From contig NZ_CP109171.1 in NCBI RefSeq assembly GCF_036246005.1, positions 4,204,001-4,268,000 of the forward strand: DNA of 64,000 bases, given 5' to 3'. Origin of the DNA: Streptomyces sp. NBC_01723. GTDB taxonomy: Bacteria; Actinomycetota; Actinomycetes; Streptomycetales; Streptomycetaceae. Made by a program: the position numbers and the translations under genes. Under the pieces are notes generated by a model that saw nothing but the letters and a program-made list of their open reading frames with translations, was not told where the DNA came from and did not search any database. This document shows, in pieces, positions 50,855-61,691 of this stretch (its first letter is position 1; every line of letters starts with the position of its first letter).

Positions 50855-51860
50855 GGGCCGCCTCTTGTGCGATGCCGTGCTGATCCTGCTCCAGGATCCC
50901 CGACTGGGCTATCAGGTAACCGAGTTGCGCGCGGCTTCCGCTCCCCAGCACGGAGGCCAGTTTGGCTATGTGGGCCCGGCAGGTGCGGACGTTCATGCCG
51001 AGGCGGCGGGCGATGGCCTCGTCGACGTGGCCTTCCACCAGCAGCTTGGCTATGGAGTGCTGGATGTCCGTGATGCCGTCGGGGGCGGTCTCGTAGGGTG
51101 CGCCGGCCGTGAGCGGCACGGCCCGGCCCCAGATGAACTCGAAGACCTTGATCAGGTAGCGGACGAGACCCGGGTGCCGGATTTCGAGGGCGACCTGGCG
51201 GTCGTCCCGGATGGGGATGAAGGCCACGGTCTCGTCGCAGATGATGAGGCGTTCGACGAGTTCGTCGATGGTGCGGTACTCGGCCTTCCCGTTCGGGAAC
51301 TGGTCCACGTAGGCCAGGCGCTCCGGGCTGTACCGCGCTGTGTGCTGGTAGAGGGTGCGGATCCGCACGCCCCGCTCGATGAGCGTCCTGTCTCGCTCCA
51401 GTGCCTCGATGAGCCGGCGCTCGGGGTGCCGGGCACTCGGCTGGACCGTGAGCATCTCGATCAGGCACTGATCCGTGGCCAGGTCGAGGGCGGCGTTGAT
51501 GCGGTCGAGCCCCTCCAGCACGGTGATCGAGTGCGTCGGCGCCGCGCCCTGCGCGCTGAGCGCCATGAAGGGTTCGAAGGCCGCGGCCAGCTCGATCGAC
51601 GTCCGCCTGCGCTCGGATATCTCGTGCTCGATCGGATTCAGCCGTCGCGCGAGTGCCACGGCGGGCGACACCGGGAGGAGCCAGGTGGCATCGTCGGGAT
51701 CGGGGTGGAGGAGGGCGAACTCCATCAGGCAGGGGACGGGTTCCGCCTCCGCGCGGGCAATACGTCCGGTGCGCAGGGCGTTCGCGTAGAGGAGCGCACC
51801 CTCCTCACACAGGTCAGTAACTGCATGGGGATGTGTCGCTTTGGCCTGATTTGTTGTCAA
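50844..51860 (-). CDS. LuxR-type regulator, paralogue 3
   Basis: This 338-residue protein has ITVLEGLDRINAALDLATDQ, IEMLTVQPSARHPERRLIEA, DETVAFIPIRDDRQVALEIR and HTH ITDIQHSIAKLLVEGHVDEA, IARRLGMNVRTCRAHIAKLA with the end LGYLIAQSGILEQDQ. The start is probably TTG at 51860, preceded by GGTGGAG. A perfect 6-bp inverted repeat (51848-51863) spans this start. It is divergent from the DSAWS peptide gene with only about 110 bp between them, so a shared control region is likely. Confidence 0.82.
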   Translation of the reverse strand: MTTNQAKATHPHAVTDLCEEGALLYANALRTGRIARAEAEPVPCLMEFALLHPDPDDATWLLPVSPAVALARRLNPIEHEISERRRTSIELAAAFEPFMALSAQGAAPTHSITVLEGLDRINAALDLATDQCLIEMLTVQPSARHPERRLIEALERDRTLIERGVRIRTLYQHTARYSPERLAYVDQFPNGKAEYRTIDELVERLIICDETVAFIPIRDDRQVALEIRHPGLVRYLIKVFEFIWGRAVPLTAGAPYETAPDGITDIQHSIAKLLVEGHVDEAIARRLGMNVRTCRAHIAKLASVLGSGSRAQLGYLIAQSGILEQDQHGIAQEAAHDG

Positions 51861-51863
51861 ATC
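51848..51863. promoter_or_regulatory. Inverted repeat over the paralogue 3 start codon
   Basis: GATTTG-N4-CAAATC is a perfect palindrome covering the TTG start. It could be an operator or a hairpin that limits translation. Confidence 0.45.
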
Positions 51864-51973
51864 TCCACCCCCCAGGGTCCTGAACGTGCAGGAACATGAT
51901 GCACCGATTGTGTGGCCATGACGTGCCTGAATGAGCCATCGTCTTATCCGACGGGGGAAGAGGGGACCTTCAA

Positions 51974-52174
51974 GTGAGGACGAAGCCGACTATGTCTAAG
52001 AGAATGCTTCGCTCGGTGCTTGTCGCCGCCTTCTCCGCCGTTGTGGCCTTCGGGACTCTGAGTGGCCTCTCCGTGGCGAAGGGCGACAACCGAGCGGACA
52101 GCGCCTGGTCAGTGGAAGCGGTGACCGCGTCCCCGGCCGGAGAAGCTCTCACTGACGACAGTGCGTGGTCCTGA
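51974..52174 (+). CDS. Small secreted peptide precursor with two DSAWS motifs
   Basis: This 66-residue precursor (60 if ATG 51992 is used) has a basic n-region MSKRMLR, a hydrophobic core SVLVAAFSAVVAFGTLSGLS and a likely signal-peptidase site near SVA-KG. The mature part of about 28 residues has DSAWS twice: RADSAWSVEAV in the middle and TDDSAWS at the very C-terminus. No Cys and no known domain. It is transcribed divergently from LuxR paralogue 3 and one base before the Rieske-like gene. A role as exported signal peptide is inferred. Confidence 0.75.
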   Translation: MRTKPTMSKRMLRSVLVAAFSAVVAFGTLSGLSVAKGDNRADSAWSVEAVTASPAGEALTDDSAWS

Positions 52175-52175
52175 C

Positions 52176-52511
52176 ATGACGACGCCACCCGACGACCGCT
52201 CCTTCCGCCGAGAAATGGCCACCGCCTACCGCTCCGGCTGGCACTTCATCGACCTGGTCACCGCGATCCCCCACCCCGGTGACTCCCTGATGGTGACCGT
52301 CTTCGGTGAGCCGGTCGTCGTCACGTTGGACGAGGACGGCGATGTGCGTGCGTACCGGTGCCTGCGGCGGCCTCGGGGGGCGCCGCAGCCCGTGCGGTGT
52401 GCCATCCGGTACGGAATGATCTTTGTGAACCTGGACCAGCGGGACCACCGGCTCGCGCCGCCGGAGGTCTCCGACATCAGGACCATCTCGGCCACCCCCC
52501 GCAGTGCCTGA
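52176..52511 (+). CDS. Rieske-domain-like protein lacking the histidine ligands
   Basis: This 111-residue protein reads like the Rieske part of an aromatic-ring oxygenase: SGWHFIDLVTAIPHPGDSLM, VTVFGEPVVVTLDEDGDVRA, then AYRCLRRPRG and VRCAIRYGMIFVNLD. At the places of the CxH and CxxH cluster ligands it has CLR and CAIR, so both His are Arg and a normal [2Fe-2S] Rieske cluster should not form. There is no catalytic domain. The ATG is one base after the peptide stop, so translation is coupled. It ends before a strong terminator. Confidence 0.65.
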   Translation: MTTPPDDRSFRREMATAYRSGWHFIDLVTAIPHPGDSLMVTVFGEPVVVTLDEDGDVRAYRCLRRPRGAPQPVRCAIRYGMIFVNLDQRDHRLAPPEVSDIRTISATPRSA

Positions 52512-52556
52512 CGCGATTCCCCCGTCGTAACAAATCGCTCAGGTGCTTCCCCCCGG

Positions 52557-52595
52557 CAGCGGCGTCACCGTGACCTGAACACGGTGACGCCGCTG
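52557..52595 (+). terminator. Terminator of the DSAWS-Rieske operon
   Basis: A perfect 16-bp stem (52557-52572 with 52580-52595) and 7-nt loop lies 45 bp after the Rieske-like gene. Confidence 0.88.
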
Positions 52596-52727
52596 TCGTA
52601 TGTATGGGTATGTGCGGGTACCGCGGATTCCTGAGCCTGGCTGAAAAGCCCCTGCCCGTGTCGGATCACGTCCTGATCTCGCCCGGGTTCCGTCCGGATG
52701 TCCCGACGGAACCCGTGGCCGACCCCC

Positions 52728-52748
52728 CTTGAGTGAAATAGACTCAAC
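52728..52748. promoter_or_regulatory. HAIR site upstream of clpB
   Basis: CTTGAGT-N7-ACTCAAC matches the HspR consensus at 13 of 14 half-site positions, 60 bp before clpB. HspR control of clpB is established in Streptomyces. Confidence 0.9.
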
Positions 52749-52808
52749 TTTGTGTACGTTGTGTGAGTCAGCACTGGGAGACATGGAGACACGGAGGAGA
52801 GCCAGAAC

Positions 52809-55409
<2,601 letters not shown>

Positions 55410-55426
55410 GCGTGCCGTGGAGGCGT

Positions 55427-55463
55427 CGGCGGCCCGTCACCCCGGGTGGGTGGCGGGCCGCCG
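55427..55463. terminator. Bidirectional terminator after clpB
   Basis: A 10-bp stem (55427-55436 with 55454-55463) lies between clpB (+) and the convergent gene ending at 55468. Confidence 0.75.
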
Positions 55464-55467
55464 TGTG

Positions 55468-56028
55468 TCACATCGTGAACGCCGTGAACCGCACCAGCGC
55501 CGTCCCGGCGTCCTCGTGCACCACCCGCACCCGCACGGCGTGCGCGTCCACGCCCCCGGGCAGCCCCTGCTCGTGGCCCAGATCCAGACACAGGTCGGCT
55601 TCGGCGCCCACGCAGGACTCGGTGCCGGGCGCGGGAGCGTCCGGATAGGTGTGTATCAGCCAGTCCTGGACACCCGTGCGGGGCATGCGGAAGGCGGCGC
55701 TGTAGTGAATGTCCTGGAAGCCCTGCACCGTGCACGCACCGGCGGGCCGCGCGCCGGCCGGCAGGACGGCACCGCCGAACGCCAGCGCCTCGGAACAGGG
55801 GACCTGCTCTTCGGTCCGCCCGCTCCCGTCCCGCCCGCTCCCGTCCCGTCCGCCCTCGTCGCGTTCGTCCGACTCGGAGAAGACGATGCCCACGAAGGCG
55901 ATGAGGAGGGGCAGCAGGATCAGCGCCGGCACCGCCACGAGAGCGGCCACCCGCCACCACCGGGTCCGCCCCCGCGGTACGTCCGCCCCGCCCTGTGGGC
56001 CCCCGCCCGTCCTGGATGTACGCGTCAT
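55468..56028 (-). CDS. Membrane-anchored protein of unknown function
   Basis: This 186-residue protein has a basic N-terminus, one transmembrane helix (VAALVAVPALILLPLLIAFV, about 27-46) and a linker with two RDGSG repeats. The extracellular domain has four Cys (PCSEALAF, GACTVQG, SCVGAEADLCLDL) likely to form two disulfides. I do not recognise a family. It is convergent with clpB and divergent from the YbjN gene. Confidence 0.65.
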   Translation of the reverse strand: MTRTSRTGGGPQGGADVPRGRTRWWRVAALVAVPALILLPLLIAFVGIVFSESDERDEGGRDGSGRDGSGRTEEQVPCSEALAFGGAVLPAGARPAGACTVQGFQDIHYSAAFRMPRTGVQDWLIHTYPDAPAPGTESCVGAEADLCLDLGHEQGLPGGVDAHAVRVRVVHEDAGTALVRFTAFTM

Positions 56029-56166
56029 TGCCCCGCCTCCGTCCGTCGAACATCCACCCGACCGGCCGGATCATGTCAGCCCAGGGCTGACAGGCTCCCG
56101 GCGGGCTTGCCACGCCCCTCCCCGCATGGGGGAGGATGGCCAGATCCGTACGAAGGGAAATTCACG

Positions 56167-56703
56167 GTGACCATCGACCCGTCCTCGATTCCGAACTTCG
56201 GGGGCAAGCAGCCCGAGCCGCAGCCCCAAGGACCGGCGGGCCCCGTCGTCCCGGATCAGGATCTTGTGAAGCAGCTCCTCGAACAGATGGAGCTGAAGTA
56301 CGTCGTCGACGACGAGGGCGACCTCGCGGCGCCGTGGGAGCAGTTCCGTACGTACTTCATGTTCCGCGGTGAGGGTGACCAGCAGGTCTTCTCGGTGCGG
56401 ACGTTCTACGACCGGCCCCACCAGATCGACGAGAAGCCGCAGCTGCTCGAGTCGGTCGACGACTGGAACCGGCGCACCCTGTGGCCCAAGGTGTACTCCC
56501 ACACCCACGACGACGGCACCGTCCGCCTCATCGGCGAGGCGCAGATGCTGATCGGCATGGGCGTCAGCCTGGAGCACTTCGTCTCCTCGACGGTCAGCTG
56601 GGTGCGGGCCGCCATCGAGTTCGACCGGTGGCTCGTGGAGCAGCTCGGCCTGGAGCAGGAGGTCAACGAGGCGGAGAAGCCGACCGACGAGGACGGCGAG
56701 TAG
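56167..56703 (+). CDS. YbjN-domain protein
   Basis: This 178-residue protein has a Pro/Gln-rich N-terminus (1-28), then a YbjN domain (about 32-160: LVKQLLEQMELKYVVDDEGD, WEQFRTYFMFRGEGDQQVFS, VSLEHFVSSTVSWVRAAIEF), which shares the type III secretion chaperone-like fold. Function in actinobacteria is unknown; homologues affect stress responses. It ends in an acidic tail. Start is GTG at 56167 with GAAGGGAAA upstream. Confidence 0.85.
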   Translation: MTIDPSSIPNFGGKQPEPQPQGPAGPVVPDQDLVKQLLEQMELKYVVDDEGDLAAPWEQFRTYFMFRGEGDQQVFSVRTFYDRPHQIDEKPQLLESVDDWNRRTLWPKVYSHTHDDGTVRLIGEAQMLIGMGVSLEHFVSSTVSWVRAAIEFDRWLVEQLGLEQEVNEAEKPTDEDGE

Positions 56704-56732
56704 TCCGCCGGTCCTCGTCCCGCCCGTACGAG

Positions 56733-56768
56733 GAGAGCCCGGTCCCGGTATCGCGGGGCCGGGCTCTC
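56733..56768. terminator. Bidirectional terminator
   Basis: GAGAGCCCGG (56733-56742) pairs with 56759-56768 between the convergent YbjN and aminotransferase genes. Confidence 0.8.
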
Positions 56769-56784
56769 GTCGTCCCGCCACGCC

Positions 56785-57996
56785 TCACCCCGCCGGCGTC
56801 TTGAGCCGCCCCACCGCCTCCTCCAGCACCGCAATCCGCTTGCAGAAGGCGAACCGGACGTAGGGCGCGCCCGCCTCCCGGTGGTCGTAGAAGACCGCGT
56901 TGGGGACGGCGACGACACCCGCGCGCTCCGGCAGGCCCCGGCAGAAGGCGAAGCCGTCGCTCTCGCCCAGCGGGCGGATGTCGGTGGTGACGAAGTACGT
57001 CCCGGCGGGCCGGAACACGCCGAAGCCCGCCTCCGCCAGACCCGCGGCCAGCAGGTCCCGCTTGGCCCGCATGTCCTCCCGGTAGGCGGTGAAGTAGGAC
57101 TCGGGCAGGGCCAGGGCCTCGGCGACGGCGTACTGGAAGGGGCCGGAGGCCACGTACGTCAGGTACTGCTTGGCCGAGCGGACCGCCGTGACCAGGGCCG
57201 GCGCCGCGGTGACCCAGCCGACCTTCCAGCCGGTGAAGGAGAACGTCTTGCCGGCCGACCCGATGCTCACCGTGCGCTCGCGCATCCCCGGGAAGGTCGC
57301 CAGCGGGATGTGCTCGGCGGTGTCGAAGACCAGGTGTTCGTACACCTCGTCGGTCACCACCAGCAGGTCCCGCTCCACGGCCAGCTCGGCGATCGCGGCC
57401 AGTTCGGCGCGGTTCAGGACCGTGCCCGTCGGGTTGTGCGGGGTGTTCAGCAGCAGCAGCCGGGTGCGGTCGGTGACCGCGTCGCGCAGCTCGTCGAGGT
57501 CCAGGCGGAAGACGGCACCCTCGTCGCTGGTGTGCGGGCGCAGGGTCACCGGTACACGGGTGCCGCCCGCCATCGCGATGCAGGCCGCGTACGAGTCGTA
57601 GTACGGCTCCAGTGCGATCACCTCGTCGCCGGGCTCGAGCAGCGCCAGCAGGGAGGCGGCGATGGCCTCGGTGGCACCGGCCGTGACCAGGACCTCGGTG
57701 TCCGGGTCGAAGGACAGGCCGTAGCGCCGCTGCTGGTGGCCGGCGACGGCGGCCCGCAGTTCGGGGACGCCGGGGCCCGGCGGGTACTGGTTGCCGTGCC
57801 CGTCGCGCAGGGCCCGTACGGCGGCCTCCCGGACCTCCTCGGGGCCGTCGGTGTCCGGGAAGCCCTGGCCCAGGTTGATCGCGCCGGTCCGCACGGCCAG
57901 AGCGGACATCTCGGCGAAGATCGTCGTTCCGAACTCCGCCAGCCGGCGGTTGAGAAGGGGGCGGGCGCTGGAGCTCATGGAGGTCATGGCGGTCAT
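56785..57996 (-). CDS. Class I/II PLP aminotransferase
   Basis: This 403-residue fold-type I enzyme has AINLGQGFPDTDGPEEV, NTPHNPTGTVLNRAEL, VVTDEVYEHLVFD and the PLP lysine in SIGSAGKTFSFTGWKVGW (about 237-254). It is closest in motifs to the kynurenine aminotransferase/N-succinyldiaminopimelate aminotransferase (DapC-like) group. Amino donor and acceptor are not fixed by sequence. Three nearby ATGs (57996, 57987, 57978) could start it. Confidence 0.88.
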   Translation of the reverse strand: MTAMTSMSSSARPLLNRRLAEFGTTIFAEMSALAVRTGAINLGQGFPDTDGPEEVREAAVRALRDGHGNQYPPGPGVPELRAAVAGHQQRRYGLSFDPDTEVLVTAGATEAIAASLLALLEPGDEVIALEPYYDSYAACIAMAGGTRVPVTLRPHTSDEGAVFRLDLDELRDAVTDRTRLLLLNTPHNPTGTVLNRAELAAIAELAVERDLLVVTDEVYEHLVFDTAEHIPLATFPGMRERTVSIGSAGKTFSFTGWKVGWVTAAPALVTAVRSAKQYLTYVASGPFQYAVAEALALPESYFTAYREDMRAKRDLLAAGLAEAGFGVFRPAGTYFVTTDIRPLGESDGFAFCRGLPERAGVVAVPNAVFYDHREAGAPYVRFAFCKRIAVLEEAVGRLKTPAG

Positions 57997-58170
57997 CCTG
58001 CGCCGAAGCTCTGGACTTCCTCAACTCTGCTTTGGGCCGCGGCGGCGAGGGGCATCTCCCGTTCACGCAACGAGCTTCACGACAGATTCCGACAGAGCGA
58101 GGCATCCGACGGGGGACTGCTTCGGGGGACCTTCCGGGCGTACGCCCGGGAATGGAAGGAGGGTGAAGTC

Positions 58171-58458
58171 ATGGTCACAGTCATCATCCTGATCGTGGTC
58201 GCAGCCCTGGTGATCAGGGGAATCGTCGTCGGCCGGCGGGCCGACCGCACCGTCCGGTCGCGGCGCGGCAGCCGTACGCGGTGGACGGGCGACAGCGGTA
58301 GCGGCAGCGGCGGCAGCTGGTGGGCCGGTGACAGCGGCGGTGGCTCGTCCTCGGGCGGACACCACGGAAGCCACTCCTGCAGTGGCGGCTCGTCCTGCGG
58401 AGGCGGGTCGTCCTGCGGGGGAGGAGGGGGCGGCGGCGGATGCGGTGGAGGCAGCTGA
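58171..58458 (+). CDS. Small membrane protein with Gly/Ser/Cys-rich tail
   Basis: This 95-residue protein has an N-terminal helix (VTVIILIVVAALVIRGIVVG, about 2-21), a basic segment, then a low-complexity tail of Gly and Ser with two Trp, several His and four Cys (HSCSGGSSCGGGSSCGG). AAGGAGGGTGAAGTC is a strong ribosome-binding site. The tail could bind metal or form disulfides. No function is known. A strong terminator follows. Confidence 0.7.
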   Translation: MVTVIILIVVAALVIRGIVVGRRADRTVRSRRGSRTRWTGDSGSGSGGSWWAGDSGGGSSSGGHHGSHSCSGGSSCGGGSSCGGGGGGGGCGGGS

Positions 58459-58543
58459 CACGGGGCAGCTGAGCTCCAGCCAGGGGGAACCGCATCCCCG
58501 CCACGGGGCCCACCACCTGGGACCGGGCCCCGGCCCCACCAAG

Positions 58544-58576
58544 AGCGCCCGTCGGGCAGTACGCCCGGCGGGCGCT
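58544..58576 (+). terminator. Intrinsic terminator
   Basis: A 14-bp stem (58544-58557 with 58563-58576, one G-U pair) and 5-nt loop lies 86 bp past the Gly/Ser/Cys-rich protein gene. Confidence 0.8.
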
Positions 58577-58855
58577 TGCGCACACCGGCGCACTTCGTTC
58601 GGGCGGGCGCGCGCCGTAGTTGAACAGTTGAGCTGTGGAGCCCCCTGAGGGATGGAAACGCCACGAAGTTGGGTAAAAACGCTGTGGCGGCGCCATAGTT
58701 CGTGATTCCCTCTCCAACACCAACGCAGCTCCTCGGACGACCTGTTGACCCCCCTCCTGACCGGCCGACTGGGCTGAGTGGGCCGTATCGCCGGCAGTGG
58801 CCGGGATGCGCTGGCCCCACACCTTCCTCTCCTTGTGTGCTTGCGGAGCCGATCC

Positions 58856-59392
58856 ATGCTCACGACCCTGAACACCCCCTACACCGACACGCGCGCCGCA
58901 GACCTGGCCTGGGCCCTGGGGCGCGAGCCGCTGCCCGCGCTCGCCTCTCTCGATGTCGAACTCACTGACGCGAAACTGCAGTTGAGACTCCTCGGCGCCT
59001 CCCATCAAGTGCTCCTCGAGGAGGAGCGGGGCAGCTGCTCCGAGACGGTGGCGTGCATCCCCGGCAGCAGCACCCCGCTGCCGCTCGGCGTCGCCAAACG
59101 GGTGGGCGACTGGGAGTACGAGTTCGCCGCCCGGGTGGAGGTGCTGACGCCGGGCTCCTTCGCCGGCCGCGCCCAGGAGTTGCTGGCCCTCGTCTCCGAC
59201 CATCCGCACGGTCTGGCCGGCGTCTTCCCGGGCAGCCCGCACGCCTTCACCGCGCTGCTGGCCCAGCGGTGCGAGGGGCAGGTGCACTGGCGCACCTGGC
59301 ACGCCTACCCGCAGGACGGGCAGGTGGTGGCGACCCGGACCCGCGTGGGCATCCGGGTGCCGACGTCGCAGCTCAGGCCGTCGGCGGTGTGA
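58856..59392 (+). CDS. DUF2617-family protein
   Basis: This 178-residue protein has ADLAWALGREPLPALASLDV, LRLLGASHQVLLEEE, VGDWEYEFAARVEVLTPGSF and PGSPHAFTALLAQRCEGQVH, WRTWHAYPQDGQVVATRTRV. These match the actinobacterial DUF2617 family, of unknown function, with several conserved His and Trp. It is upstream of the spermidine synthase-like gene, an arrangement common in Streptomyces that suggests a functional link. Confidence 0.82.
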   Translation: MLTTLNTPYTDTRAADLAWALGREPLPALASLDVELTDAKLQLRLLGASHQVLLEEERGSCSETVACIPGSSTPLPLGVAKRVGDWEYEFAARVEVLTPGSFAGRAQELLALVSDHPHGLAGVFPGSPHAFTALLAQRCEGQVHWRTWHAYPQDGQVVATRTRVGIRVPTSQLRPSAV

Positions 59393-59412
59393 GCCGGGAG
59401 GCGCCGCCGGGC

Positions 59413-59443
59413 GGGGAGCGGTCCGCCCGGCGGGCCGCTCCCG
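59413..59443 (+). terminator. Hairpin after the DUF2617 gene
   Basis: GGGAGCGG and CCGCTCCC form an 8-bp stem 20 bp after the stop codon. No T-tract follows. Confidence 0.6.
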
Positions 59444-59505
59444 GCTAAACCTGTGGGGCCGAACGCGACGCGAGTTTCACACGTGTGGGTGACGAAGCGC
59501 AGTGG

Positions 59506-59528
59506 CGGAGTGACGTAACGTCACTCCG
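59506..59528. promoter_or_regulatory. 23-bp palindrome at a start codon
   Basis: Two perfect 11-bp arms (59506-59516 and 59518-59528) flank a single A. The right arm ends on the first base of the GTG start of the spermidine synthase-like gene. It is long enough to bind a TetR- or GntR-type dimer or to form an mRNA hairpin. Confidence 0.75.
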
Positions 59529-61183
59529 TGATCGATCCGCACGCGCCCGCCCCGCCCGGCTCTCCGCCGTCCTGGGGCCGCCCCTGCGGTCCGCAGGCGC
59601 CCGCGCGGCTGCCCGTCCGGCCCGCCCTCGCGCGGTTCCTGGTCCTGGCGGGCGTGTTCGTCTGCGCGGCCTGCGGGCTGGTGTACGAACTCGAACTGGT
59701 CGCCCTCGCCTCGTACCTGATCGGCGACTCGGTCACCCAGGCGTCCGTCGTCCTGTCCGTCATGGTCTTCGCCATGGGCCTCGGCTCGCTCGCCGCCAAA
59801 CGGCTGCGTCGGCTGGCCGCGGCCGGCTTCGGCGCGGTCGAGGCGGTCCTCGCCCTCGTCGGCGGCTCCAGCGCGATGATCCTTTACGCCGTCTTCGCCT
59901 GGACCGGCGGCTGGGGCGGTCTGTGGGCAGACGGGCCGCGCTTCCTGCTGGTCGCCTTCTCGCTCGTCATCGGTGTGCTGATCGGCGCCGAGGTGCCACT
60001 GCTGATGGAGCTGATCCAGCGCGTGCGCAGGCAGGACGCGGGCGGTGCCGTCGCCGACCTGTTCGCCGCGGACTACGTCGGCGCGCTCGTCGGGGGCCTC
60101 GCCTTCCCCTTCGTCCTGCTCCCCTTCCTCGGCCAGCTCACCGGCGCGCTGCTCACCGGCACCGTCAACGCGGTCGTCGGCGCGGCCCTGGTCCTCGGTC
60201 TGTTCCGGCGCGACCTGACGCGCCGGGCCCGCTGGCTGCTGCTGACCGCCAACCTCCTCGTACTCGCCCTCCTCGCCACGGCCACCGTCCTCGCCGGCGA
60301 CTTCGAACGGGCGGCCCGGCAGGCCGTGTACGGCCAGGACGTCCGGGTGGCCGTCCGGACCGGGGTGCAGGAGGTCGTCCTCACCGGGGGCACCGACGGC
60401 CGGTCCCTCGGCCTGTTCCTGGACGGACGGCCAAGGGTCAGCGGCAGCGACGAACGGCGCTACCACGAGGCCCTGGTGCACCCGGTGATGAGCGGCACGC
60501 ACGCGCGCGTGCTGATCCTCGGCGGCGGCGACGGCTTCGCCGCGCGAGAGGTACTGCGGCGCCCCGGCGTCCAGCGCGTCGACGTCCTCGAACTCGACCC
60601 CGGGCTCGCCCGGCTGGCCCGGCACGACCCCGGCCTGTCCACCCTCAACGAGCACGCCTACGGCGACCCGCGCGTCCACGTCCTGACGGAGGACGCCTTC
60701 CGGCGGCTGCGGTCGACGCCCTCCGCGACGTACGACGTGGTGATCTCGGACCTGCCCGACCCCGGCATCACGGCCGGCACCAAGCTGTACTCGCAGGAGT
60801 TCTACGGCCTGCTGCGGCGGGTGCTCGCCCCCGACGGGCGACTGGTGGTGCACGCGGGCCCGGCCGCCGCCCGGCCCCGGACCTTCTGGACGGTGGACGC
60901 GACGCTCCGCGCGGCCGGACTGCCGGCCGTCGCCTACCGCGTCGCCGCCCGGGACGCCGGCTTCACGCCCGGCCCCGACCGCACGGCCGCCGCTCCCCGC
61001 GCCCCCCGCGACTGGGGCTTCCTCCTGGCCGCCCGCACGCCCCCCGCACTGCGTCCGGGCACGGCACAGGACCCCCGCCCCCGCACCCTCACGCCCCGGT
61101 CGCTCGCCCGGGACGCCGGCGCCGCGTCCCGCACCCGGATCCCCGGTCTCCCCCCGTCGACCTTGGTGCATCCGCGGTACTGA
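59528..61183 (+). CDS. Membrane spermidine synthase-like protein
   Basis: This 551-residue protein has a Pro-rich N-terminus, about seven membrane helices (about 35-255) and a spermidine synthase domain (about 270-490: [100 protein letters not shown]). The aminopropyl-transfer motifs GGGDG and D-LPDP are present, better than in the gene at 21307-22851. It probably uses decarboxylated S-adenosylmethionine, at the membrane. A 23-bp palindrome covers the start. Confidence 0.88.
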   Translation: MIDPHAPAPPGSPPSWGRPCGPQAPARLPVRPALARFLVLAGVFVCAACGLVYELELVALASYLIGDSVTQASVVLSVMVFAMGLGSLAAKRLRRLAAAGFGAVEAVLALVGGSSAMILYAVFAWTGGWGGLWADGPRFLLVAFSLVIGVLIGAEVPLLMELIQRVRRQDAGGAVADLFAADYVGALVGGLAFPFVLLPFLGQLTGALLTGTVNAVVGAALVLGLFRRDLTRRARWLLLTANLLVLALLATATVLAGDFERAARQAVYGQDVRVAVRTGVQEVVLTGGTDGRSLGLFLDGRPRVSGSDERRYHEALVHPVMSGTHARVLILGGGDGFAAREVLRRPGVQRVDVLELDPGLARLARHDPGLSTLNEHAYGDPRVHVLTEDAFRRLRSTPSATYDVVISDLPDPGITAGTKLYSQEFYGLLRRVLAPDGRLVVHAGPAAARPRTFWTVDATLRAAGLPAVAYRVAARDAGFTPGPDRTAAAPRAPRDWGFLLAARTPPALRPGTAQDPRPRTLTPRSLARDAGAASRTRIPGLPPSTLVHPRY

Positions 61184-61448
61184 AGGCCGTCGGGGCCGCG
61201 GAGGCGGGACGGACGACCCGGGTACGCCGCGTGCGGCGGCCCGCCCTCCTCCCCCGGGCGCGGACGGACCGCCACACCCCCCTGTGGATCGCCGGCACCG
61301 AGAACCTGGGGCCGCGCGGCCGATCGCGGAACCGGGCCGTGGGTGGAGACGGGACCCGACCCGCCGCGCCAGCCGGCCGGTTCCTGCAACTTCTGCGGTA
61401 CCGCGAAAGGAGGACGCCGGCACCGGGCGGCGGACCTGCGCTGCGGCA

Positions 61449-61691
61449 ATGCGCCTGCATCCCCTGGTGGCCGACGGCCTGATCGCGGCGCTGACGACCG
61501 TTGCCGTCCTGCTCGGCACCGAGGCCGTCGCCCAGGGGTGGCCCGCGCTCGATCCGCGCGCCTGGTCGCTCGTCGCCCTGCCGGCCCTCCCGCTCGCCCT
61601 GCGCACCCGGGCCCCCGTCACCGCCTGCCTCGCCGTCCACGCCTGCTGGGCGCTCTACGTCACCCTCGGCTACTGGCCCGTCGTCGGCTGA
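61449..61691 (+). pseudogene. Histidine kinase N-terminal remnant
   Basis: The frame MRLHPLVADGLIAALTTVAV, LLGTEAVAQGWPALDP, LVALPALPLALRTRAPVTAC, WALYVTLGYWPVVG encodes the first membrane helices of a NarL-group two-component sensor kinase. It stops at 61691 right where homology to a response regulator begins in another frame. The dimerisation and ATPase domains are missing. Confidence 0.7.
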
